64,000 nt of DNA from positions 434,001-498,000 of the forward strand of contig JAXGYX010000001.1 of the NCBI GenBank assembly GCA_040772065.1. The letters are read 5' to 3'. A model generated the notes under the pieces. It saw only the letters and a program-made list of their open reading frames with translations, did not search any database and was not told the origin of the DNA. The translations under genes and the position numbers were made by a program. Below are positions 25,784 through 34,237 of this stretch, in pieces. How positions within the stretch are numbered: the stretch's first letter is position 1; each line of letters begins with the position of its first letter. Origin of the DNA: JAXGYX01 sp040772065 (GTDB taxonomy: Bacteria; Bacillota; Clostridia; Saccharofermentanales; Fastidiosipilaceae).

Positions 25784-25914
25784 GTGAACTTCCTTTCATT
25801 TGTTTTGTCATCAAGGTGTTTTTAAAGAATATAACTAAAAATAATTACAAGCGAACTCAAACTGTGCGGTTCGCCCAACAAATGCGAATACATGCAAGCT
25901 GGTATTGTGTTACG

Positions 25915-25944
25915 TTGACATATTCGGCACTGTATATGTACAAT
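25915..25944 (+). promoter_or_regulatory. Promoter of the inositol genes
   Basis: A perfect -35 TTGACA (25915-25920) and TACAAT (25939-25944) stand 18 bp apart, about 90 bp before the iolG ATG. Confidence 0.75.
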
Positions 25945-25961
25945 TATGTCATGTAATTGTA
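25939..25961. promoter_or_regulatory. Operator-like dyad over the iolG -10 and transcription start
   Basis: TACAATTA (25939-25946) and TAATTGTA (25954-25961) are perfect inverted repeats with a 7-bp centre TGTCATG. The left arm contains the -10 element and the right arm covers the expected start point, so a bound repressor would block polymerase. No regulator gene is present in the window. Confidence 0.7.
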
Positions 25962-26032
25962 TTAAAGAACAATTGCCAATCAACACTATCAGCCGGGGTT
26001 TTCCCCATCCGAACAGATTTTGAGGTAAGAAC

Positions 26033-27043
26033 ATGGGTAGAGTAGTAAAACTGGGCATCGTCGGTACCGGCCGAATTGGCCAAACTCACATCAACAACAT
26101 TAACAAGCTTGTTGAGGGCGCTGAAGTCATCGCCGCGGCGGACATCTTCATCGATAAAAGCCGTGAAGCGGTCGAAGCGCTGGGCGTGAAGTACACATAT
26201 GAAGATTACAGAGATTTGATCGCAAACCCCGAAGTGGAGGCAGTCATCGTCGCGAGTTCGACCGACACTCATGCTGAAATCTCGATCGCGGCCGCCAGAG
26301 CGGGCAAGGCTGTTTTCTGTGAAAAACCCATCGACAAAGACCTTGACAAGATTAAAGAGGTTTTGGATGTTGTGAAAGAGACCGGCGTTAAATTCCAAAC
26401 CGGTTTCAACCGCCGTTTTGATCACAATTTCCGTCGTGTCCGCGACATGGTCGATTCCGGCAGAATTGGAGATCCTCATATTGTTCGGGTCACATCGAGA
26501 GACCCGGCTCCGCCGCCGGTAGAGTATGTTAAAGTGTCGGGTGGCATTTATTTTGACATGATGATTCATGACTTCGACATGGTTCGTTTCCTGAGTGGCA
26601 GCGAAGTGACCGAAGTCTACGCGACCGGCACGGTGCTGATCGACCCCGCCATCGGTGAGGCCGGTGATGTTGACACTGCTCTTGTGATTTTGAAGTTCGC
26701 CAACGGCGCGATCGGGACCATCGACAACAGCCGTCAAGCTGTTTATGGTTATGACCAACGAGTCGAGGTGTTGGGTTCCAAGGGTCTGGCGAAGTGTGAA
26801 AATGACAAACCGTCCACCGTTGAAGTGTTCACTGTGGATGAGCCCACTTCGGACAAAATCCCATATTTCTTCCTTGATCGCTATACCGGAGCGTTTGTCG
26901 ACCAATTTACCTCGTTTGTCAAAGCGATTGTTGAGGACACCCCGACCGCCGTCAATGAGATGGATGGTTACCGCGCTGTTCAAATCGCCTATGCGGCCAC
27001 TCAATCTCTCAAAGAAGGACGTCCGGTCAAAGTAGAAATTTAA
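26033..27043 (+). CDS. iolG: Inositol 2-dehydrogenase
   Basis: Oxidises myo-inositol to 2-keto-myo-inositol (scyllo-inosose) with NAD, the first step of inositol catabolism. The 336-residue Gfo/Idh/MocA protein has the Rossmann GIVGTGRIGQTH, the conserved EKPI lysine motif (about residue 95) and the catalytic GGIYFDMMIHDFDM segment with Asp and His. Length is typical. AGGTAAG lies 6 bp before the ATG. It leads the iolG-iolD-iolE cluster behind an operator-bearing promoter. Related members act on scyllo- or D-chiro-inositol, so the exact isomer is inferred from the neighbours. Confidence 0.9.
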   Translation: MGRVVKLGIVGTGRIGQTHINNINKLVEGAEVIAAADIFIDKSREAVEALGVKYTYEDYRDLIANPEVEAVIVASSTDTHAEISIAAARAGKAVFCEKPIDKDLDKIKEVLDVVKETGVKFQTGFNRRFDHNFRRVRDMVDSGRIGDPHIVRVTSRDPAPPPVEYVKVSGGIYFDMMIHDFDMVRFLSGSEVTEVYATGTVLIDPAIGEAGDVDTALVILKFANGAIGTIDNSRQAVYGYDQRVEVLGSKGLAKCENDKPSTVEVFTVDEPTSDKIPYFFLDRYTGAFVDQFTSFVKAIVEDTPTAVNEMDGYRAVQIAYAATQSLKEGRPVKVEI

Positions 27044-27055
27044 CTTTCGCCTACC

Positions 27056-27096
27056 AGCTACCCGCCGCGGCCAATGTGGCGGGTGGCTTTGTTTTA
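27056..27096 (+). terminator. Hairpin between iolG and iolD
   Basis: AGCTACCCGCC (27056-27066) pairs with GGCGGGTGGCT (27078-27088) with one mismatch, followed by TTGTTTT. It may reduce readthrough from iolG into iolD, which then has its own -10 at 27248-27253 (TATAAT). Confidence 0.7.
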
Positions 27097-27317
27097 TGGA
27101 AAACCATTGTGCGTCGGTGCGGAATGTTCCGACTCGGTACCGGTGTGAATCGTCCAACGTGCCGCTATCCAATTGCAACCGATACTGTTGAAGCAGTTTC
27201 TTATCCGAGGCGTGGCGCTTTTTGCTATGAATCATAAGAAATTTCGCTATAATATGATTATTGGATTGTTTTCCGAGAAGAGCCGGAAACTATACAAAAG
27301 GAGAAAGAGGTAAGGTA

Positions 27318-29186
27318 ATGGCAAAAACAATTCGCTTGACGATGGCTCAGGCCCTGGTCAAATTTTTGGACAACCAGTATGTCGAGTCCGATGGAGTCGA
27401 AAACAAATTTGTAAAGGGCATGTTTGGCATCTTTGGACACGGCTGTGTCACCGGAGTTGGTGAAGCGCTCGAGTTCGAAGATCATAACCTCAAGTTTTAT
27501 CAAGGAAAAAATGAACAAAGCATGGGGCTGGCCGCGATGGCCTACGCGAAACAGAAAAAACGCAAAGAGATCATTCCTTGCCTATCATCCATTGGGCCCG
27601 GCGCGTTGAATATGGTGACCGCCTGTGGTTGCGCCACCGCGAACAGGATTCCTTTGCTTGTCCTGCCGGGGGACACATTCGCGTCCCGCCAACCGGACCC
27701 GGTTTTGCAGCAAGCCGAGATCTTTGATAGTGTCGGAACCACCGTCAACGACTCCTTCAAGGCGGTCACCCACTATTTTGACCGCATTCAACGTCCCGAA
27801 CAGTTGATGAGCGCGGCGATCCACGCGATGCGCGTGCTGACAGATCCCGCCGACACCGGCGCTGTCTGTCTCGCCATGCCGCAAGATGTCGAGGCGGAAG
27901 CTTATGACTATCCGGAATATTTTTTCCGCAAACGCGTTTGGCACAACGATCGCAGGGCGCTGACCGAAAGCCAGATTGAGCGGGCTGTCGAGATCATCAA
28001 AGCTTCGAAAAAACCGATTATGATTTGTGGTGGCGGTGTGGTCTATTCCGAGGCGGGAGAGGCCTTCCGGAAATTCGCCGAAAATCACAATATTCCATTT
28101 GGTGAGACACAGGCGGGCAAAGGCACCATCGCCTGGGATCATCCCAATAACTTAGGTGGTATTGGTGTGACCGGTACCAAAGCCGCCAACGTCATTGGCA
28201 GAGAAGCCGATCTTGTTATCGGTGTGGGCACCCGTTTTTCAGACTTTACCACCTCTTCAAAGTGGCTGTTCCAGAATCCCGATGTCAAATTCCTGAATTT
28301 GAATATCACACCGTTTGACGCTGTCAAGATGGACGGCGAAGCGATTCTGGGTGACGCCCGCGAAGGATTGATCGCTATTGACAAGGCTTTAGGCGATTAC
28401 AAAGCGTCCTATGTCGACGAATATAAGGTCGCAAAAGAAGAATGGATCAAGATTGCGGATGAAGTCCGCGCCGCAGTGCATCCGGACGGTTTGCATCAGG
28501 TGCATGCGGTGGCCACAATCAATGAGTTCTGCCGCGACCAGGATATTGTGGTGTGCGCTGCGGGCAGTCTGCCCGGTGATCTGCAGAGGATGTGGAGACC
28601 CGGCAACGCGGGAACCTACCATGTCGAGTATGGTTTCTCCAATATGGGATATGACTTGAATGGCGCCCTTGGTGCCGCCATGGCCGCCGATGATGATGTC
28701 GAGGTCTACGCGATGGTCGGTGACGGTGGATATATTATGCTAAACGCCGAAATCCACACAATGGTCCAAGAGAATCTCAAGGTCAACATCATGGTTCTGG
28801 ACAACCAAGGATGGGGCTGCATTGAAGATCTACAAAATGAGCACGGCGGTAACAGCTATGGCACTGTGTTCCTGAGTAGAGAATCAAAAGACGATCAGAC
28901 CTTGGAAGGTCCACGCATGATGGTCGACTTCGCGAAGAACGGCGAATCATTGGGATGCAAAGGCTATTCAGTTGACACCGCTGAAGGGCTCAAAGCCGCG
29001 CTGCAGGACTGCCGCGACAATGTTTCCGGGCCGTCTGTGTTTGACGTCAAAGTTGTTCCCAAGACAATGAGTCAAGGTTATGAATCATGGTGGCATGTCG
29101 GTGTCGCTTCAGTTTCGAAATCCGAAGAGGTTTTGGAAGCGCGCAAGGAATTGGAAAAATATATTAGCGAAGCTCGCGTATATTGA
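27318..29186 (+). CDS. iolD: 3D-(3,5/4)-trihydroxycyclohexane-1,2-dione hydrolase
   Basis: A thiamine-diphosphate enzyme that opens the six-membered ring in the inositol pathway to give 5-deoxy-glucuronate. With the start at 27318 it has 622 residues. Features include an N-terminal pyrimidine-binding domain with the catalytic glutamate region, GGGVVYSEAG central domain sequences, and the C-terminal ThDP motif beginning GDGGYIM and ending near NQGWGCIEDLQN (about residues 468-505). GAGAAAGAGG lies upstream of the chosen ATG, and the sequence before it has no RBS. Product assignment agrees with its neighbours iolG and iolE. The iolB, iolC, iolJ and iolA genes needed afterwards are not in the window. 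Confidence 0.92.
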   Translation: MAKTIRLTMAQALVKFLDNQYVESDGVENKFVKGMFGIFGHGCVTGVGEALEFEDHNLKFYQGKNEQSMGLAAMAYAKQKKRKEIIPCLSSIGPGALNMVTACGCATANRIPLLVLPGDTFASRQPDPVLQQAEIFDSVGTTVNDSFKAVTHYFDRIQRPEQLMSAAIHAMRVLTDPADTGAVCLAMPQDVEAEAYDYPEYFFRKRVWHNDRRALTESQIERAVEIIKASKKPIMICGGGVVYSEAGEAFRKFAENHNIPFGETQAGKGTIAWDHPNNLGGIGVTGTKAANVIGREADLVIGVGTRFSDFTTSSKWLFQNPDVKFLNLNITPFDAVKMDGEAILGDAREGLIAIDKALGDYKASYVDEYKVAKEEWIKIADEVRAAVHPDGLHQVHAVATINEFCRDQDIVVCAAGSLPGDLQRMWRPGNAGTYHVEYGFSNMGYDLNGALGAAMAADDDVEVYAMVGDGGYIMLNAEIHTMVQENLKVNIMVLDNQGWGCIEDLQNEHGGNSYGTVFLSRESKDDQTLEGPRMMVDFAKNGESLGCKGYSVDTAEGLKAALQDCRDNVSGPSVFDVKVVPKTMSQGYESWWHVGVASVSKSEEVLEARKELEKYISEARVY

Positions 29187-29230
29187 TGTTCCTTGAAAAC
29201 ATAGAACAAGTCGTGTTCTGATATTGTCCG

Positions 29231-29263
29231 CGTCGCGTTCAGCCATACCGGCTGTATGCGACG
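29231..29263 (+). other. Stem-loop between iolD and iolE
   Basis: A 14-bp stem with two mismatches (29231-29244 and 29250-29263) around a 5-base loop. No U-run follows, so it may protect or process the mRNA instead of ending it. Confidence 0.55.
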
Positions 29264-29297
29264 TGGCATTGAAATCTGAAACGGAAAAGAGGTTAAT

Positions 29298-30191
29298 ATG
29301 TTAAATCCTGATAATGTGAAACTTGGTATTGCCCCGATTGGCTGGACAAACGATGATCTGCCCGAGCTTGGCAAAGAGAACACCTTCCAACAGTGCGTAA
29401 GTGAGATGGCTTTGGCCGGATTTACCGGTTCGGAAGTTGGCGGGAAGTATCCCAGTGATCCGGCGATTTTGAAACCGATGCTGGACATTCGAGGCATTCA
29501 GATTTGCAACCAATGGTTTTCACTCTTTTCGACCACCAAATCATTGGACGAGAACATTAAAGCGTTCAAAGAGCAACTATCTTTCCTGAAGGCAATGGGT
29601 GCGACCGTTATTGGCGCCTCTGAGCAGGGAAACTCAATTCAGGGTAAACCTGTGCCGATTTTTGATGAGAAACCGGTTTTTACCGATGAACAGTGGAAGG
29701 TGTTTGCCGACACCTGCAATACATTGGGGCAGATCGCCAAAGATGAAGGCATGAAATTCACCTATCACCACCATATGGGCACCGGCGTGCAAACCGAAGC
29801 CGAAACAGATAAATTTCTCGAAATGACCGATCCGGATCTTGTCTACCTGTTGTTTGACAGTGGTCACTTCACATTCTCCGGCGAGGACGCTGCGGAGATG
29901 CTTGAGAAATATATTGATCGTGTGGGACATGTTCATCTGAAAGACGTGCGGATGGCGGTTCGCCAGGAAGTGATGGACAAGAAGATGAGCTTCCTGGAAG
30001 CGGTGGCCGCGGGCACATTTACCGTTCCCGGCGATGGCGATGTCGATTTTACCTCTATTTTCGATGTTCTGGCAAAGTATGATTATAAAGGCTGGGTAGT
30101 GGTTGAGGCGGAGCAAGATCCTGCGAAAGCGAATCCGTTTGAATACGCGCTGAAAGCGCGCAACTATATCCGTGAGAAAACCGGCCTTTGA
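29298..30191 (+). CDS. iolE: Inosose dehydratase
   Basis: Dehydrates 2-keto-myo-inositol to the trihydroxycyclohexane-dione that IolD cleaves. The 297-residue TIM-barrel of the xylose-isomerase-like superfamily starts with VKLGIAPIGWTNDDLPELG, the family's signature start. It carries metal-binding residues in FTYHHHMGTG, LLFDSGHFTFSG and HVHLKDVR. AAGAGG lies about 6 bp before the ATG. With iolG and iolD it completes the first three steps of inositol breakdown, ordered differently from IolG-E-D in the pathway. It is followed by a strong terminator. Confidence 0.93.
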   Translation: MLNPDNVKLGIAPIGWTNDDLPELGKENTFQQCVSEMALAGFTGSEVGGKYPSDPAILKPMLDIRGIQICNQWFSLFSTTKSLDENIKAFKEQLSFLKAMGATVIGASEQGNSIQGKPVPIFDEKPVFTDEQWKVFADTCNTLGQIAKDEGMKFTYHHHMGTGVQTEAETDKFLEMTDPDLVYLLFDSGHFTFSGEDAAEMLEKYIDRVGHVHLKDVRMAVRQEVMDKKMSFLEAVAAGTFTVPGDGDVDFTSIFDVLAKYDYKGWVVVEAEQDPAKANPFEYALKARNYIREKTGL

Positions 30192-30260
30192 GACAAGGTA
30201 AGTTTTGTGGTGGCATGATTTTTTAATAATTATGGTTTAACCACGTTTGTTTTCACAATG

Positions 30261-30293
30261 AAAAAAGCTGATTCGCTAACGAGTCAGCTTTTT
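30261..30293 (+). terminator. Terminator of the iol cluster
   Basis: AAAAAAGCTGA (30261-30271) pairs with TCAGCTTTTT (30284-30293). The A-run and T-run arms suit both strands, and the convergent deacetylase gene ends at 30339. Confidence 0.88.
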
Positions 30294-30338
30294 CCATATG
30301 TTGTCTTTTTTATACACGTTGGGGAGCGACCGGAAACA

Positions 30339-31718
30339 CTATTGTGGTTTGTGTCTGTAGACCTTCCTGTTTTGAACTGGATTTCCGTCCGCGGTGATCA
30401 ATTCATCAGCGCGCACAATGACAAAACCTTTGCTTATCAAATCAGGAATGATCTGCTCCACAGCCTCGACTGTTGACGGATAGATATCATGAAATAATAT
30501 CACATCACCGTCTTTAACTTTTTCACTGACAACTGAGAATATTTCATCTGAATCCAGGCTGTCCCAGTCTCTGGTGTCAAGTGACCAGTTCAGGACGGGA
30601 CGGTTGATCACCGATGTGACTCGGTTGTCATAGCTTCCGTAAGGAGGGCGAATCAGCGCGGGTTTCACTCCCGTCGCGGCGCCGACAATTTGATCTGTTT
30701 TTGTGATCTCCTCGACCAACTCTTTATCATCCAATGTTAGAAGATCCTTGTGCGAGGTGGAATGGTTCACCAACAAATGTCCTTCGTCCACCATCCTGCG
30801 CAATGCTTCGTCTTGGCCGAGAGCACGGTCACCCAACAGACAAAATGTCGCGTCGATGTCGTAACGTTCCAGCAGGTCCAACAGTTGATGAATAGTCTGT
30901 GAGTTCGGACCATCATCAAAGGTCAAGGCGACGGTCTTGACGCCTGTGGCCGCTTGGGGAAGTCCGGTTCGAAGTGACTGAAAAGGATAATCGTGTTTAG
31001 GCTGCGATGAGGATGATTCGTTTTTCACAGATTCCACTTCACGGGGCGTTGATGATATTTGAGCGTCCACAGTTTGGGTTATTTTCGCGGCGATTGAAGG
31101 GTGGATCTCATTTTGCGCAAAACGAACGGTGGACGGCGACGCCGTGGTCGTCGAGAGTGAGGCGATAAGAGGAATCGGTAGGGATTCGGTGGTTATCTGC
31201 TTTGTAGGAGCGGTGAGCATGACTTGAGAGTGGCGAGTTGTCGTCACGTCAGTTGACTTACTCAGTGAGGTATCACTCAGTGAAGTCTCGCTCGGTGAGG
31301 TCTCGCTCGGTACGGTCTCGCTCGGTACGGTCTCGCTCGGTAAAGTCTCGCTCGGTACGGTCTCGCTCGGTAAAGTCTCGCTCGGTGAAGTCTCGCTCAG
31401 TGACATCTCGATTAAATCAGTGTCAGCTGTTTCAATTTGTGAATCGTCGACTTTTTCATCGTCGTCACTGTCTGAGGGGGAATCAAGACTCAAATCATTG
31501 TTAGAGATGCTTCCGACCTTCACATATGTTTTGGGCAAGGCAATGCCGCCAAAATTCAGATCTGAAATATTCATATCCTTTGAATTGCCGGATTGGGATG
31601 CGTCCATGGAATCGATATTCTGAATGATCTCACTTCGAGGTGGCGTTTTATCGCAACCAAACAACGTGCCGGAAATACAGATACCGATCAGAGCTAAAAA
31701 TAGAATTTTTTTATTCAT
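30339..31718 (-). CDS. Lipoprotein polysaccharide deacetylase with an SETxP repeat spacer
   Basis: A 459-residue surface enzyme likely to remove acetyl groups from peptidoglycan or another glycan. It has a lipoprotein signal (MNKKILFLALIGICISGTLFGC, lipobox LFGC). A long Ser/Thr/Glu/Pro-rich spacer follows, with ten 5-residue repeats (SETLP, SETVP, SETSP and variants). The C-terminal NodB domain has all its motifs: TFDDGP (metal Asp and catalytic base), HSTSH, RPPYGSY, TRDW and LFHD. An in-frame start 23 codons earlier (31787) is possible, but the signal peptide sets the start at 31718. The repeat is exact at DNA level and may vary in copy number. Confidence 0.9.
   Translation of the reverse strand: MNKKILFLALIGICISGTLFGCDKTPPRSEIIQNIDSMDASQSGNSKDMNISDLNFGGIALPKTYVKVGSISNNDLSLDSPSDSDDDEKVDDSQIETADTDLIEMSLSETSPSETLPSETVPSETLPSETVPSETVPSETSPSETSLSDTSLSKSTDVTTTRHSQVMLTAPTKQITTESLPIPLIASLSTTTASPSTVRFAQNEIHPSIAAKITQTVDAQISSTPREVESVKNESSSSQPKHDYPFQSLRTGLPQAATGVKTVALTFDDGPNSQTIHQLLDLLERYDIDATFCLLGDRALGQDEALRRMVDEGHLLVNHSTSHKDLLTLDDKELVEEITKTDQIVGAATGVKPALIRPPYGSYDNRVTSVINRPVLNWSLDTRDWDSLDSDEIFSVVSEKVKDGDVILFHDIYPSTVEAVEQIIPDLISKGFVIVRADELITADGNPVQNRKVYRHKPQ
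31261..31410. repeat. 15-bp tandem repeat, 10 copies, inside the deacetylase gene
   Basis: Ten units of exactly 15 bp based on CTCGGTACGGTCTCG fill 150 bp. Units 4, 5 and 7 are identical, units 6 and 8 are identical to each other, and the outer units differ most, the usual sign of central slippage. Each unit encodes five residues, so copy-number change keeps the frame and alters only spacer length. Confidence 0.95.
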
Positions 31719-31934
31719 AAAACAAAATTTCCTAATTCTGTCAATAATTTTCGCCGGTAACGCAAGATCGCGAATCGCAAGGCACAACTACCCACTTCGT
31801 TACAACTGTGTAACAAAATCATAACACCAAGGGGTCGTTGTTTCCAGCAAAAAACCGCTGAATCAATCATTTTTTCACAATTAGACAGAAAGTTCGGGAA
31901 TTTAAAATAGTTTTTGTGTGACTTACAAATAAAT

Positions 31935-31956
31935 GGAGCCCGGATAGACGGGCTCC
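31935..31956 (-). other. Stem-loop, second hairpin downstream of the HPr-like gene
   Basis: GGAGCCCG (31935-31942) and CGGGCTCC (31949-31956) form an 8-bp perfect stem. On the minus strand it is followed by ATTTATTT, so it may back up the terminator at 31980-32008. The rest of the 300-bp interval 31719-32016 holds nothing I recognise. Confidence 0.65.
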
Positions 31957-31979
31957 GTGAAATCAATAAATAAAACGTC

Positions 31980-32008
31980 AAAAAGCACGTGTGAAACACA
32001 TGCTTTTT
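31980..32008 (-). terminator. Terminator of the HPr-like gene
   Basis: On the minus strand AAAAAGCATGTGT pairs with ACACGTGCTTTTT around a 3-base loop, with a terminal T-run. It starts 8 bp past the stop of the HPr-like gene. Confidence 0.85.
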
Positions 32009-32016
32009 GTTGCTGA

Positions 32017-32259
32017 TTATTTTTTTGCGGAATAGTTCATCATAAAGTTAATGACACGCTCTCTGTCCTCGGGAATCTCGCACTCCACATTGATCTCTTT
32101 CGCTTCAGCGACTTTGAGGAACGGGGCGAAACCAACAAGGGCGGACAACATGCTGTTAGTGACAAGGCGATCACCGTCTTCTGTGATCAGCGTAACTTTA
32201 CCTTTGCATTTCTGTATCATTTTCGCGAATTCTTCAACATCAACATTATATAGTTTCAT
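32017..32259 (-). CDS. HPr-like protein lacking the phosphorylated histidine
   Basis: An 80-residue protein whose middle and end fit the HPr fold: KGKVTLITEDGDRLVTNSMLSALVGF corresponds to the HPr strand and the helix carrying the regulatory serine (Ser36 in TNSM, like Ser46 in NAKSIM). The N-terminus (MKLYNVDVEEFAKM) has no GLHARPA motif and no histidine at all, so it cannot accept phosphate from Enzyme I. Such His-less HPr paralogues occur in Clostridia and have no defined role. AAGGAGG precedes the ATG by 8 bp, and a promoter and strong terminator frame it, so it is expressed as a single gene. Fold assignment is moderate. Confidence 0.65.
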   Translation of the reverse strand: MKLYNVDVEEFAKMIQKCKGKVTLITEDGDRLVTNSMLSALVGFAPFLKVAEAKEINVECEIPEDRERVINFMMNYSAKK

Positions 32260-32301
32260 AGGTAAATCCTCCTTGGATTCAGTAGTCAGCTCTACATAAT
32301 A

Positions 32302-32329
32302 ATTTTACTATAATTGACTATTAAGTCAA
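32302..32329 (-). promoter_or_regulatory. Promoter of the HPr-like gene
   Basis: On the minus strand TTGACT (32329-32324) and TAAAAT (32307-32302) are 16 bp apart, about 45 bp before the start codon. Confidence 0.6.
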
Positions 32330-32479
32330 GAAGTCTAGAGCACAGAACTATTTTTTGATACTTGTTAATTTTTGTGCACATTAGCAGTTAGTTTGTATAT
32401 TATGTATAGAACAAACAATTATAATGATATAGTTGGCTGTTGCTATCATATAACCGTCTGATTGGGAGAATAATGGCTT

Positions 32480-34237
32480 GTGAGAACACTAAAACGATAT
32501 TTGCGTCCTTATTTACCGCAGTTTGTCTTTGGTCCCATGGCAAAACTGATTGAAGCGGTGATCGAACTATATCTGCCGATGTTGATGGCCTATATGATTG
32601 ATTTTGGAGTCAGTCGGAATAATGTCGCGGTCGTGCGCGAGGGCAGCGTCAAAATGGGAATTTTGATTGTTGTCGGCCTGCTGTTTTCTCTAATCTGTCA
32701 ATATCTGGCGTCAATCGCCTCCCAGGGAGTTGGAACGCATGTGCGTGACGGTTTATACGACAAAATCATGAGCATGCCGACCTCCGACTTGGAAAATTTT
32801 GGAACCGGTTCGCTTACCAATCGCTTGACAGTCGATGTCACTCAGTTGCAGGTTGGAGTGGCGATGAGCATTCGTTTGTTGACGCGCGCACCTTTCCTTT
32901 GCATTGGAGGCTTCATAATGGCCGCGACCATTCATCTGAGGTTGTCTCTGATTATCCTGATCGCGATTCCTTTGTCGATTGTTTTACTTTATTTTGTTAT
33001 GAGAGCCACCGTTCGACTGTTTAAGATCGCCCAAATCAAACTGGATAAACTTGCGGAGCTCGCTCAGGATAATTTAACAGGCGCGCGCGTGATTCGGGCT
33101 TTCCATCGCCAAGAGAGAGAGAGAGAGTTCTTTGGCAAAAAGAATCATGAATGGGAAACTGTTTTGATCAAAGCGGGCAATATCGCCGCACTCGTTAATC
33201 CGTTCACTGTGCTGATCTTCAATATCGCTATCGTCGGTGTCTTGTACGCGGGTGGTCTACAGATACAAGCCGCCGGTTTGACTCAAGGTGAGTTGATCGC
33301 GTTGGTGAATTATTTGACGCAAATCGTCGCCGCCATGATCGTGGCCGCGAATTTGGTGATCACCTTGACCAAAGCCATCGCCTCCGGGGAGCGGATCGCG
33401 GAAGTTTTCACTTCCTCTGAGAAGGTTGAGCGAGCGGAAGACATGGCGTTGCTTGATTCAGATCGTCAAGATACAAAATCAACTCCGGCGCTTCTTGTTT
33501 GTGAAAGGTTGACTTTCACCTATCCGAATTCCGGAGAACCGGCTTTGAGCGACATTGGTTTCAGCTTGGGGCGCGGCGAAACATTGGGTGTGATTGGTGG
33601 AACGGGATCAGGGAAATCGACCTTGGCGTATTTATTGTCAGGTATTCACACTCCATCCGGTGGAGAAATCCAATTAAACGGGATACCACTTGAAAAATTG
33701 GAGCGCAACCTCCTGCAGAGTCGAATTCATTTGGTTTTCCAAAAACCTACGCTGTTCAGTGGTACCGTCGAATCTAATCTTCGCCTCGGGGCACCGGAGG
33801 CGACAGAGGCGGAGCTTTGGGAGGCGTTGCGAATCGCGCAGGCGGAAGACTTCGTGCGTGACAAGCAAAATGGGTTGAATCATGAGGTGGAACGTGACGG
33901 GACCAATTTTTCGGGTGGACAAAAACAACGTCTGGCGATCGCGCGCGGGTTGGTGTCGCGCCCGGACCTGTTAATCTTGGATGACAGCAGCAGCGCTTTG
34001 GATTATCTGACTGACGCGGCGTTTAGCTCTGAGCTAAGTAAATGGAAAGGTCGGGACACGTCTTTGATTGTCATTTCTCAACGCATTTATCAGGTCGCGA
34101 GAATGGATCGGATTTTGGTCTTAGACAATGGCAAGCCATGCGGACTGGGCACGCATGATGAACTCCTGCTTACGAGCCGGCTATATCGCGAAATATACGA
34201 ATCACAACAAGACGAAGATGAGGGGAGGGCGAAATGA
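32480..34237 (+). CDS. Heterodimeric ABC exporter subunit with degenerate ATP site
   Basis: A 585-residue half-transporter with six transmembrane helices (about residues 15-300) and a C-terminal nucleotide-binding domain. Walker A GGTGSGKS, Q-loop VFQKP and the signature FSGGQKQR are canonical. The Walker B is LLILDDSSSALD, with Asp in place of the catalytic Glu, and the H-loop is VISQRI, with Gln in place of His. This is the pattern of the degenerate half in heterodimeric multidrug-type exporters such as TM287/288 or BmrCD. GTG is the start, with GGGAGA 10 bp upstream. It overlaps the partner gene by 4 bp. Substrate unknown. Confidence 0.92.
   Translation: MRTLKRYLRPYLPQFVFGPMAKLIEAVIELYLPMLMAYMIDFGVSRNNVAVVREGSVKMGILIVVGLLFSLICQYLASIASQGVGTHVRDGLYDKIMSMPTSDLENFGTGSLTNRLTVDVTQLQVGVAMSIRLLTRAPFLCIGGFIMAATIHLRLSLIILIAIPLSIVLLYFVMRATVRLFKIAQIKLDKLAELAQDNLTGARVIRAFHRQEREREFFGKKNHEWETVLIKAGNIAALVNPFTVLIFNIAIVGVLYAGGLQIQAAGLTQGELIALVNYLTQIVAAMIVAANLVITLTKAIASGERIAEVFTSSEKVERAEDMALLDSDRQDTKSTPALLVCERLTFTYPNSGEPALSDIGFSLGRGETLGVIGGTGSGKSTLAYLLSGIHTPSGGEIQLNGIPLEKLERNLLQSRIHLVFQKPTLFSGTVESNLRLGAPEATEAELWEALRIAQAEDFVRDKQNGLNHEVERDGTNFSGGQKQRLAIARGLVSRPDLLILDDSSSALDYLTDAAFSSELSKWKGRDTSLIVISQRIYQVARMDRILVLDNGKPCGLGTHDELLLTSRLYREIYESQQDEDEGRAK

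Noticed and set aside
25949..27235. A 428-codon open frame on the minus strand across iolG
   Set aside because: It is the antisense of iolG, which has strong family motifs, a promoter and an RBS. The antisense translation matches nothing and has no start signal.
31261..31410. Possible CRISPR array
   Set aside because: The units are contiguous 15-mers without spacers and lie in a coding frame. No cas genes are present.
31238..31504. Plus-strand frame with repeated RSRSV units
   Set aside because: Produced by the 15-bp repeat of the deacetylase gene on the other strand; no start signal, not an SR protein.
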